A DNA stretch of 64,000 nucleotides from an uncultured Myxococcales bacterium (GCA_937902985.1 CALFNG010000534.1:1-64000), one strand, 5' to 3'. Positions 1-9,741 are shown, counted from the stretch's first letter. The notes: generated by a model from the sequence alone, not told the origin. Numbers and translations: made by a program.

Positions 1-19
1 GCTTCGTTCGCCCTGGGCG

Positions 20-1321
20 GTGGCCACTCTCGTGTTGTTCGTCGCCCACCTTTGGCTCATTCGCAGCGTCATTCAGAACGGCGACGGCGCGGTCTACAAC
101 GAGCAGATTGAGCGGGGCATCGTGGGAATGCGCACGACCCACGTCGGGTACATCCTGTGCGGGATCGTGGCGCACGCACTGTCGCCCTTCGACACCGACG
201 GCACGATGAACGTCGTCTGTCTGGCGTTCGCCGCGGCCGGCGGCGCTGCCATGTTCATGATTGCTCGGGGTCTCGGCGCGTCGCGGTCGGTCGCGGCTGT
301 CGCGCCGCTCATGGCCTTTGGTATCCAGGCGTATCTGCGAGGCGCAGTTCTTGCCGAGGTTGACGTCGTCGCGTGCAGCCTCGTCCTGATTGCGGTCGCG
401 CTGTGGCTCCAGGGCAAGGTCGCGAAGGCGGGGGTCGCATTCGGCGCGGCGATGCTCGTGACGCCCATCACGGCGATGAGCATCCCCATGCTGCTTCTGA
501 CGACGCGCGAACGAAGATACGCGCGTCGGCGATGGTCGACCCACCTTCGCGACGTCGCCGTCTTCGGCGCGGTGTCGCTCGCCGTGTACGCGCCGCTCGC
601 CATCGTGTTCTGGCACGACTACTGGTACGGCGGCCGCGGTCTCTTGCACGCGCCCCGGGAACCGTGGAGCGTCGAGCACCAGGTCGCCCGCTCGATCCAG
701 TTTTTGACGTCCTCTGCGGGCCCGTGGCTCGCGCTCGGGGTGGGCGCGCTGGTGGCCGGGATCGCGACGGGCGCACCGCCGAGCCTCGGCGTCTCCGCGG
801 CGCTCGTGCTGGCTGCCACGGTGGGCGAGCGCTTCCTCGACGTTCCCGTGCAGCTTCCACAGCTCTGCGTCCTCGCGGCCCTCGTCGTCGTCGTCGCCGG
901 TCGCTTGCCGGCGCCATGGCTTCGGTGGGGGGTGCTCGCGAGTCTGTGGCTTTCGACCGCCTGGCCGACGTATCGAGACGTGTCGGGCGAGGTTCACGCT
1001 GACGTCGAGAAGCGCGAAGTGTACCGCGCGATGATCGGGCAGACCCCCAAGATGATCCTGGCCGGAGTCCGCGACGGGTGGGACGACGGCCTGCCCTTCG
1101 AGCGCGTCGCCTACGGGCGTACGAAGCTCGGGCTCGGCCTGAGCTACGGCGACCTGCGGAACAAGGCCTCGTCGATCGTCGACGCGCGGCGAGACCACGC
1201 GATATGGCTCGTGGGCGCTCCTCCGCCGGGGGCGATGGCGCCCTTCGCCCTCGCGTGGCGGCCGGAGAAGCGCAGGGTGCGCGGCCTCGATTACGCAGTA
1301 TGGGTGCCGGGCGGCCCGTGA
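20..1321 (+). CDS. Polytopic membrane protein, possibly GT-C-type glycosyltransferase (5' end may lie outside window)
   Basis: The 433-residue product has many hydrophobic segments, beginning with VATLVLFVAHLWLI, and a short loop with an acidic motif (NGDGAVYNEQIERG, residues ~20-33) after the first membrane helix. That layout is common in dolichyl- or undecaprenyl-phosphate-sugar-dependent GT-C enzymes, where an acidic loop after TM1 is catalytic. The assignment is inference; no diagnostic motif was recognised beyond topology. The frame is open to the left edge, so the GTG at 20 may be internal and the true start may be upstream. The neighbouring convergent genes encode a methyltransferase and a family-2 glycosyltransferase, which fits a surface-glycan locus. 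Its TGA is one base from the TAG of the convergent methyltransferase gene. Confidence 0.6.
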   Translation: MATLVLFVAHLWLIRSVIQNGDGAVYNEQIERGIVGMRTTHVGYILCGIVAHALSPFDTDGTMNVVCLAFAAAGGAAMFMIARGLGASRSVAAVAPLMAFGIQAYLRGAVLAEVDVVACSLVLIAVALWLQGKVAKAGVAFGAAMLVTPITAMSIPMLLLTTRERRYARRRWSTHLRDVAVFGAVSLAVYAPLAIVFWHDYWYGGRGLLHAPREPWSVEHQVARSIQFLTSSAGPWLALGVGALVAGIATGAPPSLGVSAALVLAATVGERFLDVPVQLPQLCVLAALVVVVAGRLPAPWLRWGVLASLWLSTAWPTYRDVSGEVHADVEKREVYRAMIGQTPKMILAGVRDGWDDGLPFERVAYGRTKLGLGLSYGDLRNKASSIVDARRDHAIWLVGAPPPGAMAPFALAWRPEKRRVRGLDYAVWVPGGP

Positions 1322-1322
1322 T

Positions 1323-1949
1323 CTACGGCATGCCGTTGCCGGCCACTTCTCCGAGGACCACCGACCAGGGAACCGGGCTTCGTCGCTCCGCGACTCGAAA
1401 CGCGCGGCTCACCAGGCGCTCGAGTTCGCCGCCGCTGAAGTGCTGCACGTGCCCCGGCGTGTTCCCGAACTCCCGCAGATACTTGCCGCGCATCATGTTC
1501 ATCGCGCGCCAGAGAGGCTCGCGCGGGGTACTGACGATGGCGCCGCGGCGCGCCACGCGCGCCACTTCGGCCAGCCCGCGCCCGGGCTCGTGGAGGTGCT
1601 CCAACACTTCGCAGCACACGACGAGATCGAAGGTGGCATCGGGAAAGGGCAGCTCGTAGATCGACGCGGCCTGCAGCTCGATGATCGGATCGAGTCCTGA
1701 CGCAACGGCGCCGAGCTCGAGGTCGCAGGCGACGAAACGCTGCGGTCGGCGTGCCGTCGTCACGAGGTGTTGAGCGAGACGGCCTTCGCCGCAGCCGACC
1801 TCGAGGACGGTCACGGGAGCCATCCGTTCGTAGAAGCCCGTGACAGTCTGGAGAAAGCCCCTCATGAGCGCGCGCTCGATCGGGTTCTTCGACGCGTACT
1901 TGTCGTAGTAGTTGCCGACAACGTTCCCCTGCAGCGGGTGCGCGGCCAT
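1323..1949 (-). CDS. Class I SAM-dependent methyltransferase
   Basis: The 208-aa protein has a Rossmann-type methyltransferase core: motif I VLEVGCGEGRLA (about residues 48-59), acidic ACDLELG at the end of beta-2, and DLVVCCEVLEHL (motif II/III region), followed by a glycine-rich loop. This is the Methyltransf_11 pattern seen in ubiquinone/biotin-type and glycan or lipid methylases; the substrate cannot be read from sequence. Its ATG (complement of 1947-1949) directly abuts the TAG of the upstream glycosyltransferase, so the two are almost certainly cotranscribed and coupled. A late segment with HVQHFSGGELERL resembles methylases that act beside glycosyltransferases in polysaccharide loci. 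The family call is firm; the role is open. Confidence 0.88.
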   Translation of the reverse strand: MAAHPLQGNVVGNYYDKYASKNPIERALMRGFLQTVTGFYERMAPVTVLEVGCGEGRLAQHLVTTARRPQRFVACDLELGAVASGLDPIIELQAASIYELPFPDATFDLVVCCEVLEHLHEPGRGLAEVARVARRGAIVSTPREPLWRAMNMMRGKYLREFGNTPGHVQHFSGGELERLVSRAFRVAERRSPVPWSVVLGEVAGNGMP

Positions 1950-3008
1950 CTACGCGTTCTTCCGCCAGGGCAGCGCGCCCGTGCTCTGCACGCCTTCGAC
2001 GGGGGCTCCGCGCTCGGCGGCGAGCATCGACGCTTCCGCGTCGAGCCGGCGTACGCGTGCGAGCACGTCTTCGAGGAGACGCCGGTTGCCCGCGAGGAGA
2101 TCGCTCAGCATCGCGAAGAGACCCACGAGAAACGACAGAATGACCGCTCCAACGCCGACCACGAGCGACTGCGTGTGTCCGGCGTACGCGGGGTCCCGCG
2201 CATAGAGATACGCGAAGCGGCCCACGAGAACCGCGCCGCACGCGAAGAGCACCAGGGCCAGCGAGAAGAACGTCTGGACGGGCCTGTACATCGCGTACGC
2301 CCGGAGAATGACCGGCCCGTTCCGGCGCAGGTACTGCGGTACCGACGTGAAGAGCCGCGACGGCCGCCGCGTCGGGTTCGTCACTAGCGGAATGTCGTCG
2401 AACACGATCCCCGATCGGCCGAGATGGATGATCGTCTCGAGCGTGTACGAGAACCGGTTATGCACGAAGAGGCGATAGGCCGCCTCGCGCCGGATGGCGC
2501 GGAAGCCGCTCGTCGCGTCGGTGATGCGCGTTCCCGAGACCCGGCGAACCATCCCGGAGCCCCACCGCTGCATGCGGCGTTTGAGCCACGAGAAGTGAGG
2601 GATCTTGTCGGTCTGTCGGTTGCCGATCACCACGTCGGCGCGCCCGGCGAGAATGGGTTCGATGAGTCGCGCGATGTCGGGCCCGGGATACTGATTGTCG
2701 GCGTCGGTGTTGACGATGATGTCGGCGCCGAGCCGGAGAGACGCCTCGATGCCGGCCATGTACGCGGCCGAGAGCCCGCGATTCTTGGGGAACCGCACCA
2801 CGTGGTGCACCCCCAGCTCGACGGCCCTGACGCTCGTTCCGTCAGTACTCCCGTCGTCGATGACGAGCACCTCGATCGAATCGATGCCGTCGATGCGACG
2901 CGGCAGGTCCGCGAGGGTCGGGCCCAGATGGTCACGCTCGTTGAGGCAGGGGATCTGAATGATCAGCTTCACGCGACGCCCGACGCGAGGGCGTCGCGAC
3001 TCTATCAC
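1950..3008 (-). CDS. Family 2 glycosyltransferase (dolichol-phosphate-mannose synthase-like) with two C-terminal TM helices
   Basis: The 352-aa product begins with the GT-A fold signature IIQIPCLNERDHL, then VLVIDDGSTDGT and the metal-binding NTDADNQYP motif; SGFRAIRR and the downstream region match polyprenyl-phosphate glycosyltransferases. The C-terminal third has two hydrophobic helices (VQTFFSLALVLFACGAV and VVGVGAVILSFLVGLFAML), as in GtrB/ArnC-like enzymes that load sugars onto lipid carriers at the inner membrane. The start is uncertain: the GTG at 3008 gives 12 extra residues; a second GTG at 2972 (VKLIIQIP) is equally plausible from family alignment. It heads a two-gene minus-strand operon with the methyltransferase and is divergent from macA. 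Confidence 0.9.
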   Translation of the reverse strand: MIESRRPRVGRRVKLIIQIPCLNERDHLGPTLADLPRRIDGIDSIEVLVIDDGSTDGTSVRAVELGVHHVVRFPKNRGLSAAYMAGIEASLRLGADIIVNTDADNQYPGPDIARLIEPILAGRADVVIGNRQTDKIPHFSWLKRRMQRWGSGMVRRVSGTRITDATSGFRAIRREAAYRLFVHNRFSYTLETIIHLGRSGIVFDDIPLVTNPTRRPSRLFTSVPQYLRRNGPVILRAYAMYRPVQTFFSLALVLFACGAVLVGRFAYLYARDPAYAGHTQSLVVGVGAVILSFLVGLFAMLSDLLAGNRRLLEDVLARVRRLDAEASMLAAERGAPVEGVQSTGALPWRKNA

Positions 3009-3212
3009 GGCGCGGCTTCACGGCTCAGCGCCGGGACCTCGTCATGATATCAAGCAGTTGGCGACCTCTTCGCCGTGCCGCTGTGTGCCAATGGCCGGTC
3101 GACCCGGACTTTGTCTGGGGGGGCTCGTCGGCGGAGGACCGCCGCGCGTCCGAAAAGCGCGAGGCGTCGTGTACGCCGAAGCTCGCCTTGATAGGCTCGT
3201 GCCCAACGTCTT
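3009..3212. promoter_or_regulatory. 204-bp divergent intergenic region between the glycosyltransferase and macA
   Basis: This must hold both promoters for the diverging transcription units. I see no clear -35/-10 or sigma-54 element, no strong inverted repeat, and no small gene with a convincing ribosome binding site. Open frames crossing it are shadow frames. Confidence 0.4.
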
Positions 3213-4556
3213 ATGAACCGTCGCGTCATCGCTTGGGTCGCTTCGCTGCTGGTCATCGTGGGGGCGGGAGTAGAGCTCTGGCACTACCGCGAGACCCATC
3301 AGCCGCCCCCCGTCACGTACGAGACCGTGCCGCTCGCGCGCCGCCACGTCGTCGGGCGAATCACCGCGACCGGGACGCTCCTCGCGACGGTCACCGTGAC
3401 GGTGGGCACGCAGGTCTCGGGCCGGATCGCGAAGCTCATGGCCGACTACAACTCACCCGTCAAGAAAGGTCAGTTGATCGCCAAGATCGATCCGCAGCTC
3501 TTTCAGGCGGCCGTCGAGCAAGCGCGCGCGAACTACGGCTCCGCGCAGGCCACCCTGAAGAGCGCGAAGGCGCAGGCCGACCTCGCGGCCAAGCAGTCGG
3601 CCCGTGAGGAGCAGCTCCTCAAAGAGAACCTCGCCGCTCAGCAAGACGTCGACACCGCCCAATCCAACGTGGCGGTGACCGCGGCTCAGGTCGACGTCGC
3701 CGCCGCCTCGGTCTTGCAGACGCAAGCGCAGCTGCACCAGGCGCAGACGAACCTCTCGTACACCGACATCATCTCGCCCATCGACGGGACGGTCATCTCG
3801 CGCAGCGTCGACACCGGCCAGACGGTGGCCGCGTCCCTGCAGGCGCCGATTCTCTTCACGATCGCCGAAGACCTCGCGAAGATGCAGGTCAACACGAACG
3901 TGTCCGAGGGCGACGTGGGGCGCCTCGAAGACGGGATGCTCGCGACCTTCACGGTCGACGCGTATCCGGGCGAGAAGTTCAAAGGAAAGGTCAGCCAGAT
4001 CCGCAACTCGGCGACCACCGTCTCGAACGTCGTCACCTACGACGCGGTGATCGACGTCAACAACACCGACGGGCGGCTCCGGCCCGGCATGACGGCCAAC
4101 GCGACGGTCACCTTTGCCGACAAGAAAGACGTGCTCGCCGTGCCGAACGCGGCGCTCCGGTTCAAGCCGCCGCCCGAGGCAGGCGTCGCGTCGAAGGCCA
4201 CGGGCGGCGGCTCCGGCGGTCACCGCGTGCGTGACGCCGGAGCGGCCGAAGCCGCCTCGGCCGCCAGCAGCGACGGCTCGGGTCCTCCATCCTCGGGCGC
4301 GGCCGGCGGCGGTGGCGGTGGCGGTGGCCGGGGCGTGAGCGGCAAGGGCGCGAACGACGCCAAGTCCGTGTGGGTGCTCAACGGCGGCACGCCGGTTCAA
4401 GTGCCGGTCGAGACGGGCCTCTCCGACGGCGCCTACACCGAAATCACCAACGACGCGGTCAAAGAGGGCGACGCGATCATCGTCGACGCCAATGTCGCGG
4501 GCAAAGACCCGGCGGCGGCGGCGCCGACGACCACCGCCCGACGGTCTCCCTTCTGA
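3213..4556 (+). CDS. macA: MacA-like periplasmic adaptor (membrane fusion protein) of a tripartite ABC exporter
   Basis: The 447-aa protein has an N-terminal signal anchor (RRVIAWVASLLVIVGAGVEL), a barrel-sandwich half (GRITATGTLLATVTVTVGTQVSGRI), a long alpha-helical hairpin rich in Ala/Gln (about 85-175) and the second lipoyl-like half (LSYTDIISPIDGTVISR), then a beta-barrel domain. This is the HlyD/MacA adaptor architecture linking an inner-membrane transporter to a TolC-type channel. An unusual low-complexity Gly/Ser/Ala/Arg stretch (about residues 328-385, including GGGGGGGGRG) interrupts the membrane-proximal domain before VWVLNGG. The stop codon lies inside a 10-bp tandem duplication; macB-ATPase follows after 23 bp. 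No outer-membrane TolC gene is in the window. Confidence 0.9.
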   Translation: MNRRVIAWVASLLVIVGAGVELWHYRETHQPPPVTYETVPLARRHVVGRITATGTLLATVTVTVGTQVSGRIAKLMADYNSPVKKGQLIAKIDPQLFQAAVEQARANYGSAQATLKSAKAQADLAAKQSAREEQLLKENLAAQQDVDTAQSNVAVTAAQVDVAAASVLQTQAQLHQAQTNLSYTDIISPIDGTVISRSVDTGQTVAASLQAPILFTIAEDLAKMQVNTNVSEGDVGRLEDGMLATFTVDAYPGEKFKGKVSQIRNSATTVSNVVTYDAVIDVNNTDGRLRPGMTANATVTFADKKDVLAVPNAALRFKPPPEAGVASKATGGGSGGHRVRDAGAAEAASAASSDGSGPPSSGAAGGGGGGGGRGVSGKGANDAKSVWVLNGGTPVQVPVETGLSDGAYTEITNDAVKEGDAIIVDANVAGKDPAAAAPTTTARRSPF

Positions 4557-4570
4557 GCCCTTCTGAGCCC
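4548..4570 (+). repeat. 10-bp tandem duplication spanning the macA stop codon
   Basis: CCCTTCTGAG occurs twice head-to-tail (4548-4557, 4558-4567), followed by CCC. The first copy contains the TGA of macA. This is one of three such stop-codon duplications in the window (see 10855 and 13309). Confidence 0.9.
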
Positions 4571-4579
4571 CGACGCGAC

Positions 4580-5343
<764 letters not shown>

Positions 5344-5347
<4 letters not shown>

Positions 5348-6573
5348 ATCTCTGGCAGACGCTCCGCGTGGCGATGCGCGCGGTCTTGCGAAACAAGATG
5401 CGCTCGTTCTTGACGACGCTCGGGATCATCATCGGCGTCGGCGCCGTCATCGCGATGATGGCGATCGGCGCCGGCGCCAAGAGCCAGGTGGAGCAGGCGT
5501 TCGCGGCCATGGGAACGAACCTGCTCATCGTCTTGCCGGGCTCGTCGAGCACGGGCGGCGTCAAGGGGGGGTTCGGCTCCCAGCCGACGCTCACGAACGA
5601 CGATCTCGACGCCCTCGGGTCGCAGGTGCCCACCGTGAAGGCCGCGGCGCCCGTGCTCCGGTCGACGCAGTCGCTCGTGAGCGACGACGCCAACTGGACG
5701 ACGAGCGTCACCGGCACGACGCCCGACTACTTCGACATCCGCAACTGGCCGATGGAGTCCGGCGTGGGCATCACCTCGCAAGACGTCGAGACCGGGACGA
5801 AGGTCGTCGTTCTCGGCAAGACCGTGGTCGCGAAGCTCTTCGGTCCGAACGCCGATCCCATCGGCCAGAACGTGCGCATCTCGAGCACACCGTTCACGGT
5901 GGTCGGCGTGGCGATCGGCAAGGGCCAGTCGACGAGCGGGCAAGACTACGACGACGCCGCCTTCATTCCCGTGACCACGTACGCCCGCAAGATCCAGGGA
6001 GGTCTCAATAACTTCCTCCAGGGGACGATCTACATCGAGGCGACGTCGACCGAAGACATCGGGCGCGCGCAGAAGGACATCACCGCCCTCTTGCGCGATC
6101 GGCATCACCTGTCGCCGCGCGACGACGACGACTTCTCGATCCGCAACATGAGCGAGATCGCCGGCGCCCGTCAGCAGGGGACCGACACGATGACGACGCT
6201 ACTCGCCAGCGTCGCCGCGGTGTCGCTGCTCGTCGGAGGCATCGGCATCATGAACATCATGCTCGTCAGCGTCACCGAGCGTACGCGCGAGATCGGGCTC
6301 AGGATGGCGCTGGGGGCGAAGCCGCTCAACATCCTGATGCAGTTCCTCATCGAGGCGCTCGTGCTCTCAATGGCCGGCGGCGCGCTGGGCGTCGCCACGG
6401 GCCTCGGCATCGCCCGGGGACTCGCCGCGCGCTTCGCGTGGCCCATGCTCGTTCAGCCCAACGTCATCATCGCGTCCGTCGCGTTCAGCGCGACCGTCGG
6501 CATCGTCTTCGGTCTCTACCCGGCCCGAAAGGCCTCCCAGCTCGACCCCATCGACGCCCTTCGCTACGAGTAG
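5344..6573 (+). CDS. MacB-like ABC transporter permease
   Basis: The 409-aa protein shows the MacB_PCD plus FtsX layout: one N-terminal membrane helix (FLTTLGIIIGVGAVIAMM), a large periplasmic domain (about 60-280) and three C-terminal helices, with the conserved NIMLVSVTERTREIGLRMA coupling segment and the terminal ARKASQLDPIDALRYE. It is the transmembrane half of the exporter whose ATPase overlaps it upstream. The GTG start is part of the ATPase TGA. With MacA it would form a complete inner-membrane/periplasm assembly for export of a peptide, siderophore, lipid or antibiotic. No specificity can be assigned. Confidence 0.92.
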
Positions 6574-7324
6574 TGCCCGAGCGACCCAAGCGATGCCACG
6601 GGCCGGCGTCGTTCGCGCGATCGCACGTCACGGTACGGACATCGCCTCGCCGGGGGGCCGGTTGGCTTCGCCGGCCGGTCGACCGGCTTCGCTGGTGGAA
6701 GAATCTCCTTGGCTTGCCGGTGCGTTTCCTTCGCGGACGGACGACTCTTCGTGCGAAGCGGATGCGTCCCCTTCGCTGGTCGATGCCCCTTCTTGCGTCG
6801 GAAATCGGGTAGCTTCGCTGGTGGACGACTCTTCTTGCGAAGCGGACGCGTTCCCTTCGCTGGTCGATGCCCCTTCTTGCGTCGGAAATCGGGTAGCTTC
6901 GCGGGTGGACGACTCTTCTTGCGAAGCGGATGCGTTCCCCTCGCTCGTCGATGCCCCTTCTCGCGTAGGAGATCGGGTGGCTTCGCGGGTGGATGAATCT
7001 TCTTGCGAAGGAGATGCGGTTGCTTCGCTCGCGGAGGACTCTTCTCGGCTCGCGGATCGGGCGTCTCCGCGGGCGGACGCCCCTTCTCGCCTTGCCGACT
7101 GGGTTTCTTCGCCGGCGCGGGAAGGCTTCGAGCGAGCCGACGCGTCGGCTTCGCGGCCCGACGCGTCGGCTTCGCGGCCCGACGCCCGGTTCCGGAAGGT
7201 CGTCGAGCCTTCGTGGCTTACTTCTCCAGTTCCCTGCGAAGCCGATGCCGTCGCCTTCCGGAAGGGCGTCTCCGCCTCGCGAGCGTTCGAGGGAACGTCG
7301 CTCGTCGGTTCGTCCGCCGGAGAC
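6574..7324. repeat. Minisatellite: ten degenerate 42-bp units, best copies forming exact-period 84-bp repeats
   Basis: A 42-bp unit recurs about ten times from about 6689 to 7108. The sharpest repeats have an 84-bp period: equivalent AGCTTCG/GGCTTCG points at 6811, 6895 and 6979. Because the unit is a multiple of three, several frames stay open. One minus-strand frame (6564-7217) reads as a Lys/Arg/Pro-rich chain with blocks such as RPAKGTRPLRKKSRPPAK and RRAAKPTRRAAKPTRR, which resembles histone H1-like tails, but it has no ATG, GTG or TTG near its beginning. No frame shows a clear GC3 bias, so I do not call a gene. Flanking 7110-7324 also holds small direct repeats. It may be a decayed basic-protein gene or a noncoding minisatellite. 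Confidence 0.8.
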
Positions 7325-7906
7325 TCAGAGCTTGCCGGAGACGAGGGCGAGGCCGAGGACGACGAAGAGGACAGCGGCGACCTTCTGGGTGACGGTGGGG
7401 GAGAGCATCTTGCCGGCGTGGTTGCCCACGAGGGCGGCGATGCCCGCGACCGACCAGAGGGCGGCGGCCGAGCCGACGAAGACGGCGACGGGCGCCGCGT
7501 AGCGGGCGGCGAGGGCGGCGGTCGCGAGCTGGGTGAGGTCGCCCCACTCGGCGATGAAGACGACGACGAAGACGGTCCACACCGTCGCCCAGAAGCCCTT
7601 CGACGTCGCGTCGTCGGCGCCCTCATCGCCGACCTCCTCGTGACGGACCCACATGACGATCGCCGAGACGATGAAGACGAAGCCTGCGACGACGTGGACG
7701 ACGTGCGCCGGAAGGAGCGTCAGGAGCTGACCGGCGAGGACGGCGACGAGGCTCTGGATCGCGAGGGCCGCCGCCGACCCGACGAAGACCGGCAGAGCCT
7801 TGTGCCGGGTCGCCAGCACGAGCGCCGCGAGGGCCGTCTTGTCCGGAAGCTCGGCGATGAAGACGACCCCGTAGACGGAAAGCGCGATGGCGAGGAACGG
7901 AGGCAC
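7325..7906 (-). CDS. GDT1/UPF0016-family cation transporter (TMEM165-like)
   Basis: The 193-aa membrane protein has two homologous halves of three helices each, carrying the signature motifs ELPDKT (residues 19-24) and EWGDLT (120-125). These E-x-G-D-[KR/L]-[TS] motifs define the GDT1/MneA family, whose members export Mn2+ or exchange Ca2+/Mn2+ for protons; in this copy Gly is replaced by Pro in the first motif and Lys/Arg by Leu in the second. A central hydrophilic loop (RHEEVGDEGADDATSK) separates the halves. The start is GTG at 7906. It stands alone between a minisatellite and a palindromic repeat; no yybP-ykoY-like riboswitch was recognised upstream. Mn2+ export is the best guess. Confidence 0.88.
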   Translation of the reverse strand: MPPFLAIALSVYGVVFIAELPDKTALAALVLATRHKALPVFVGSAAALAIQSLVAVLAGQLLTLLPAHVVHVVAGFVFIVSAIVMWVRHEEVGDEGADDATSKGFWATVWTVFVVVFIAEWGDLTQLATAALAARYAAPVAVFVGSAAALWSVAGIAALVGNHAGKMLSPTVTQKVAAVLFVVLGLALVSGKL

Positions 7907-7924
7907 GGCGGCGGCGAGAGCCTA

Positions 7925-8036
7925 GCCGCAGAGGCGCTGAGAACGCAGGGAGAAGAGAATGGGGCCAGCTGGGAGCGAGCCTTCGCCCCCTCTTGCCTCT
8001 GCGTCCTCCGCGCCTCTGCGGCCAATCTCTCTCTCG
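7925..8036. repeat. Dispersed palindromic element, copy 1
   Basis: Perfect 13-bp inverted arms GCCGCAGAGGCGC (7925-7937) and GCGCCTCTGCGGC (8010-8022), the right arm continuing into CAATCTCTCTCTC. The same arms bound longer elements at 14852 and 22075. It sits between two minus-strand genes and could fold as a large hairpin. Confidence 0.8.
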
Positions 8037-8062
8037 AGCGACCGGCCGAGGCCTTCAGCAGG

Positions 8063-9601
8063 TCAGGGCCCGACGATCTCGAGCTTGCCGGCGAGGAAGT
8101 CCGACGCCCAGTTGGCCATCGTGATGCCGCCGTCATTCGTGATCGCCTGGTAGAACTCGTTGCGGAAGATGTGCTGGTGGAACGACGGGTTCATGTAGGC
8201 CGTATTCGTCCCGCCGATCTGGTACGCGGCCAGACGCCCGGTGCAAGAGTACGTCGAGACGAGATCCGTGATGCCCGCCGTGTATTTGTCGCACGTGTAC
8301 CCGCCGCAGAGCGCCTGACTCAGCGTCAGCGCCGTGGCGTTGTTCGACGCGCACGAGTTCTCGCCCTGGGAGAAGAAGAGGCGAATGACCTCGTCTTGCA
8401 TGGTCGTGACGACGCCGATCTTGGCCTTCGGGTACTTGTGCAGCCAGTAGTAGACCACGTTCGTGAGGCCGCTGCCGTCGGGCAGGTTGCACTCGGCGCA
8501 GTCCGATGGCAGCGACGCGTCGAAGCCCCAGAGGTCGCGCCACGTCTTCTGCAGGCAGGCGGGCAGGTACGTCGCGCTGAACGGGAGGCCCGAGTCGTCG
8601 ATGACGACGACGGGGATCTTCAACCCGAACGAGTCCTGCACCATGCCGTAGTTAAGCCCGGCGCCGAACCCGCCGGCGCTCGCCCCCGTGAGCATGACCT
8701 GGCTCATGTTGGGGAACGTCGGAACGATCCGCGCGATGTAGCTCTTGAGGTTCAACCCGCCCACGAAGTGCTGGTGCGGCTCATCGGCCAGGACGCCGTC
8801 GCTCGGGATGTCGACGTCGTCTTTGGTGCCGAAGTGCACGTCGCCGGTGCAGTAAGGGACGTAGACGGCGTTCCAGTCCTTGAACGGGTTGGCCGTATTC
8901 GTGAAGTCGAAGATGCCGGGGCTGTATGCGGGGGTCGCTCCGGACGCCGGCGTCGGCGTGTACGGCACCTGACCGGCCGTCGTGAAGGTCAGCGAGCCGA
9001 TGATCGTCTGGCCCTGCGTCGCCGCTCCGCCCGAGAACACGGACGCGAGGTTGCCCGGGTTGTGGCTGCAGAAGGTCGCGCTGTCGCACGCGCCGCCGCC
9101 CTCGAGGTAGATGTAGAGCTTGTCCGAGTTCGAAGGCGAGTAGTGAACGTAGAACCCGGCCGGCGAACCGTCGCGACAAAGGCCGCCCTGGTGAAAGTCC
9201 CAGCCCGGAGTTTGCGGCACGCCGGCGTCGCCCGGGATCGCGTCGCTCTGGCCGGGCGTCAGCTTGGTGCCTGGCGTGACCGCGAGCTCCACGAACTTCG
9301 TCTGCGGGTACATGTTGTTCGCCCCGCAGTCGGCGGTACCGGCGTCGCCTTCCGGCGACGCGTCGTCTCCCATGGTTGCGTCGTCGCCCGACGAGCCGGA
9401 CGACCCGCCCGACGACGAGGGATTGCCGCTGCTCGATCCCGAGGAGCTCCCGCTGCCGCTCGACGACCCGCTCGAGCTGCTCGAGGCGCTGACCCCGGAC
9501 CCGTTACCGCCGGGGGAGGAGCTGGAGGAACAGTGCGCAAGGACCGGCGCAATTGCGCAAGCCGCAACGGCGGCAAGGAGACGGAAGCGAAGATTGGTCA
9601 T
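8063..9601 (-). CDS. Pectin acetylesterase/Notum-family serine hydrolase, lipoprotein
   Basis: Starting at the ATG at 9601 (GGAG ~12 bp upstream), the 512-aa product opens with a lipoprotein signal ending LAHC (Cys24), followed by an ~50-residue Ser/Gly linker typical of myxobacterial surface lipoproteins. The catalytic domain shows LYIYLEGGGACDS, nucleophile elbow GASAGGFG (Ser308), a candidate acid Asp in TTMQDEV (Asp403) and a His in SFHQHIF (475/477), which matches the PAE/Notum alpha/beta-hydrolase family. Plant and bacterial members remove acetyl groups from polysaccharide; animal Notum removes palmitoleate from Wnt. Multiple cysteines suggest disulfides and an extracytoplasmic location. 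Upstream ATG at 9667 lacks a signal peptide and is less likely. Confidence 0.88.
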   Translation of the reverse strand: MTNLRFRLLAAVAACAIAPVLAHCSSSSSPGGNGSGVSASSSSSGSSSGSGSSSGSSSGNPSSSGGSSGSSGDDATMGDDASPEGDAGTADCGANNMYPQTKFVELAVTPGTKLTPGQSDAIPGDAGVPQTPGWDFHQGGLCRDGSPAGFYVHYSPSNSDKLYIYLEGGGACDSATFCSHNPGNLASVFSGGAATQGQTIIGSLTFTTAGQVPYTPTPASGATPAYSPGIFDFTNTANPFKDWNAVYVPYCTGDVHFGTKDDVDIPSDGVLADEPHQHFVGGLNLKSYIARIVPTFPNMSQVMLTGASAGGFGAGLNYGMVQDSFGLKIPVVVIDDSGLPFSATYLPACLQKTWRDLWGFDASLPSDCAECNLPDGSGLTNVVYYWLHKYPKAKIGVVTTMQDEVIRLFFSQGENSCASNNATALTLSQALCGGYTCDKYTAGITDLVSTYSCTGRLAAYQIGGTNTAYMNPSFHQHIFRNEFYQAITNDGGITMANWASDFLAGKLEIVGP

Positions 9602-9741
9602 CGATAAGGGGACTCCATGAGGCGAGGTGCAGCCGACAACCCCACGCGCCGCGGTTACGCTTAGCAAGCGGGAGCCCAGGGGGTCGAATACGTATCATTG
9701 CAGGCCAGATCCCCCTTCATCGCCGAAAGAATTGACCGGAA
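9602..9741. promoter_or_regulatory. Divergent intergenic region, PAE lipoprotein / ureD
   Basis: About 140 bp separate the divergent lipoprotein and ureD. I see a short direct repeat (GAATTGACCG / GAATTGATG, about 9729-9747) at the ureD start but no convincing sigma-54 or sigma-70 promoter, although urease genes are often nitrogen-regulated. Confidence 0.35.

Noticed and set aside
1319-1325. Overlap or terminator between the convergent genes ending at 1321 and 1323
   Set aside because: Only one base separates the stops; the local palindrome (CCGTGATCTACGG) is too short to call a terminator.
6689-7108. CRISPR array
   Set aside because: The 84-bp repeats are contiguous without unique spacers and vary among copies; no cas gene is near.
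6593-9607. Very long plus-strand open frame (1004 codons) across gdt1 and the esterase gene
   Set aside because: It is antisense to two well-supported genes, its composition is the complement of those genes, and it is only open because of the 42-bp repeats and high GC.
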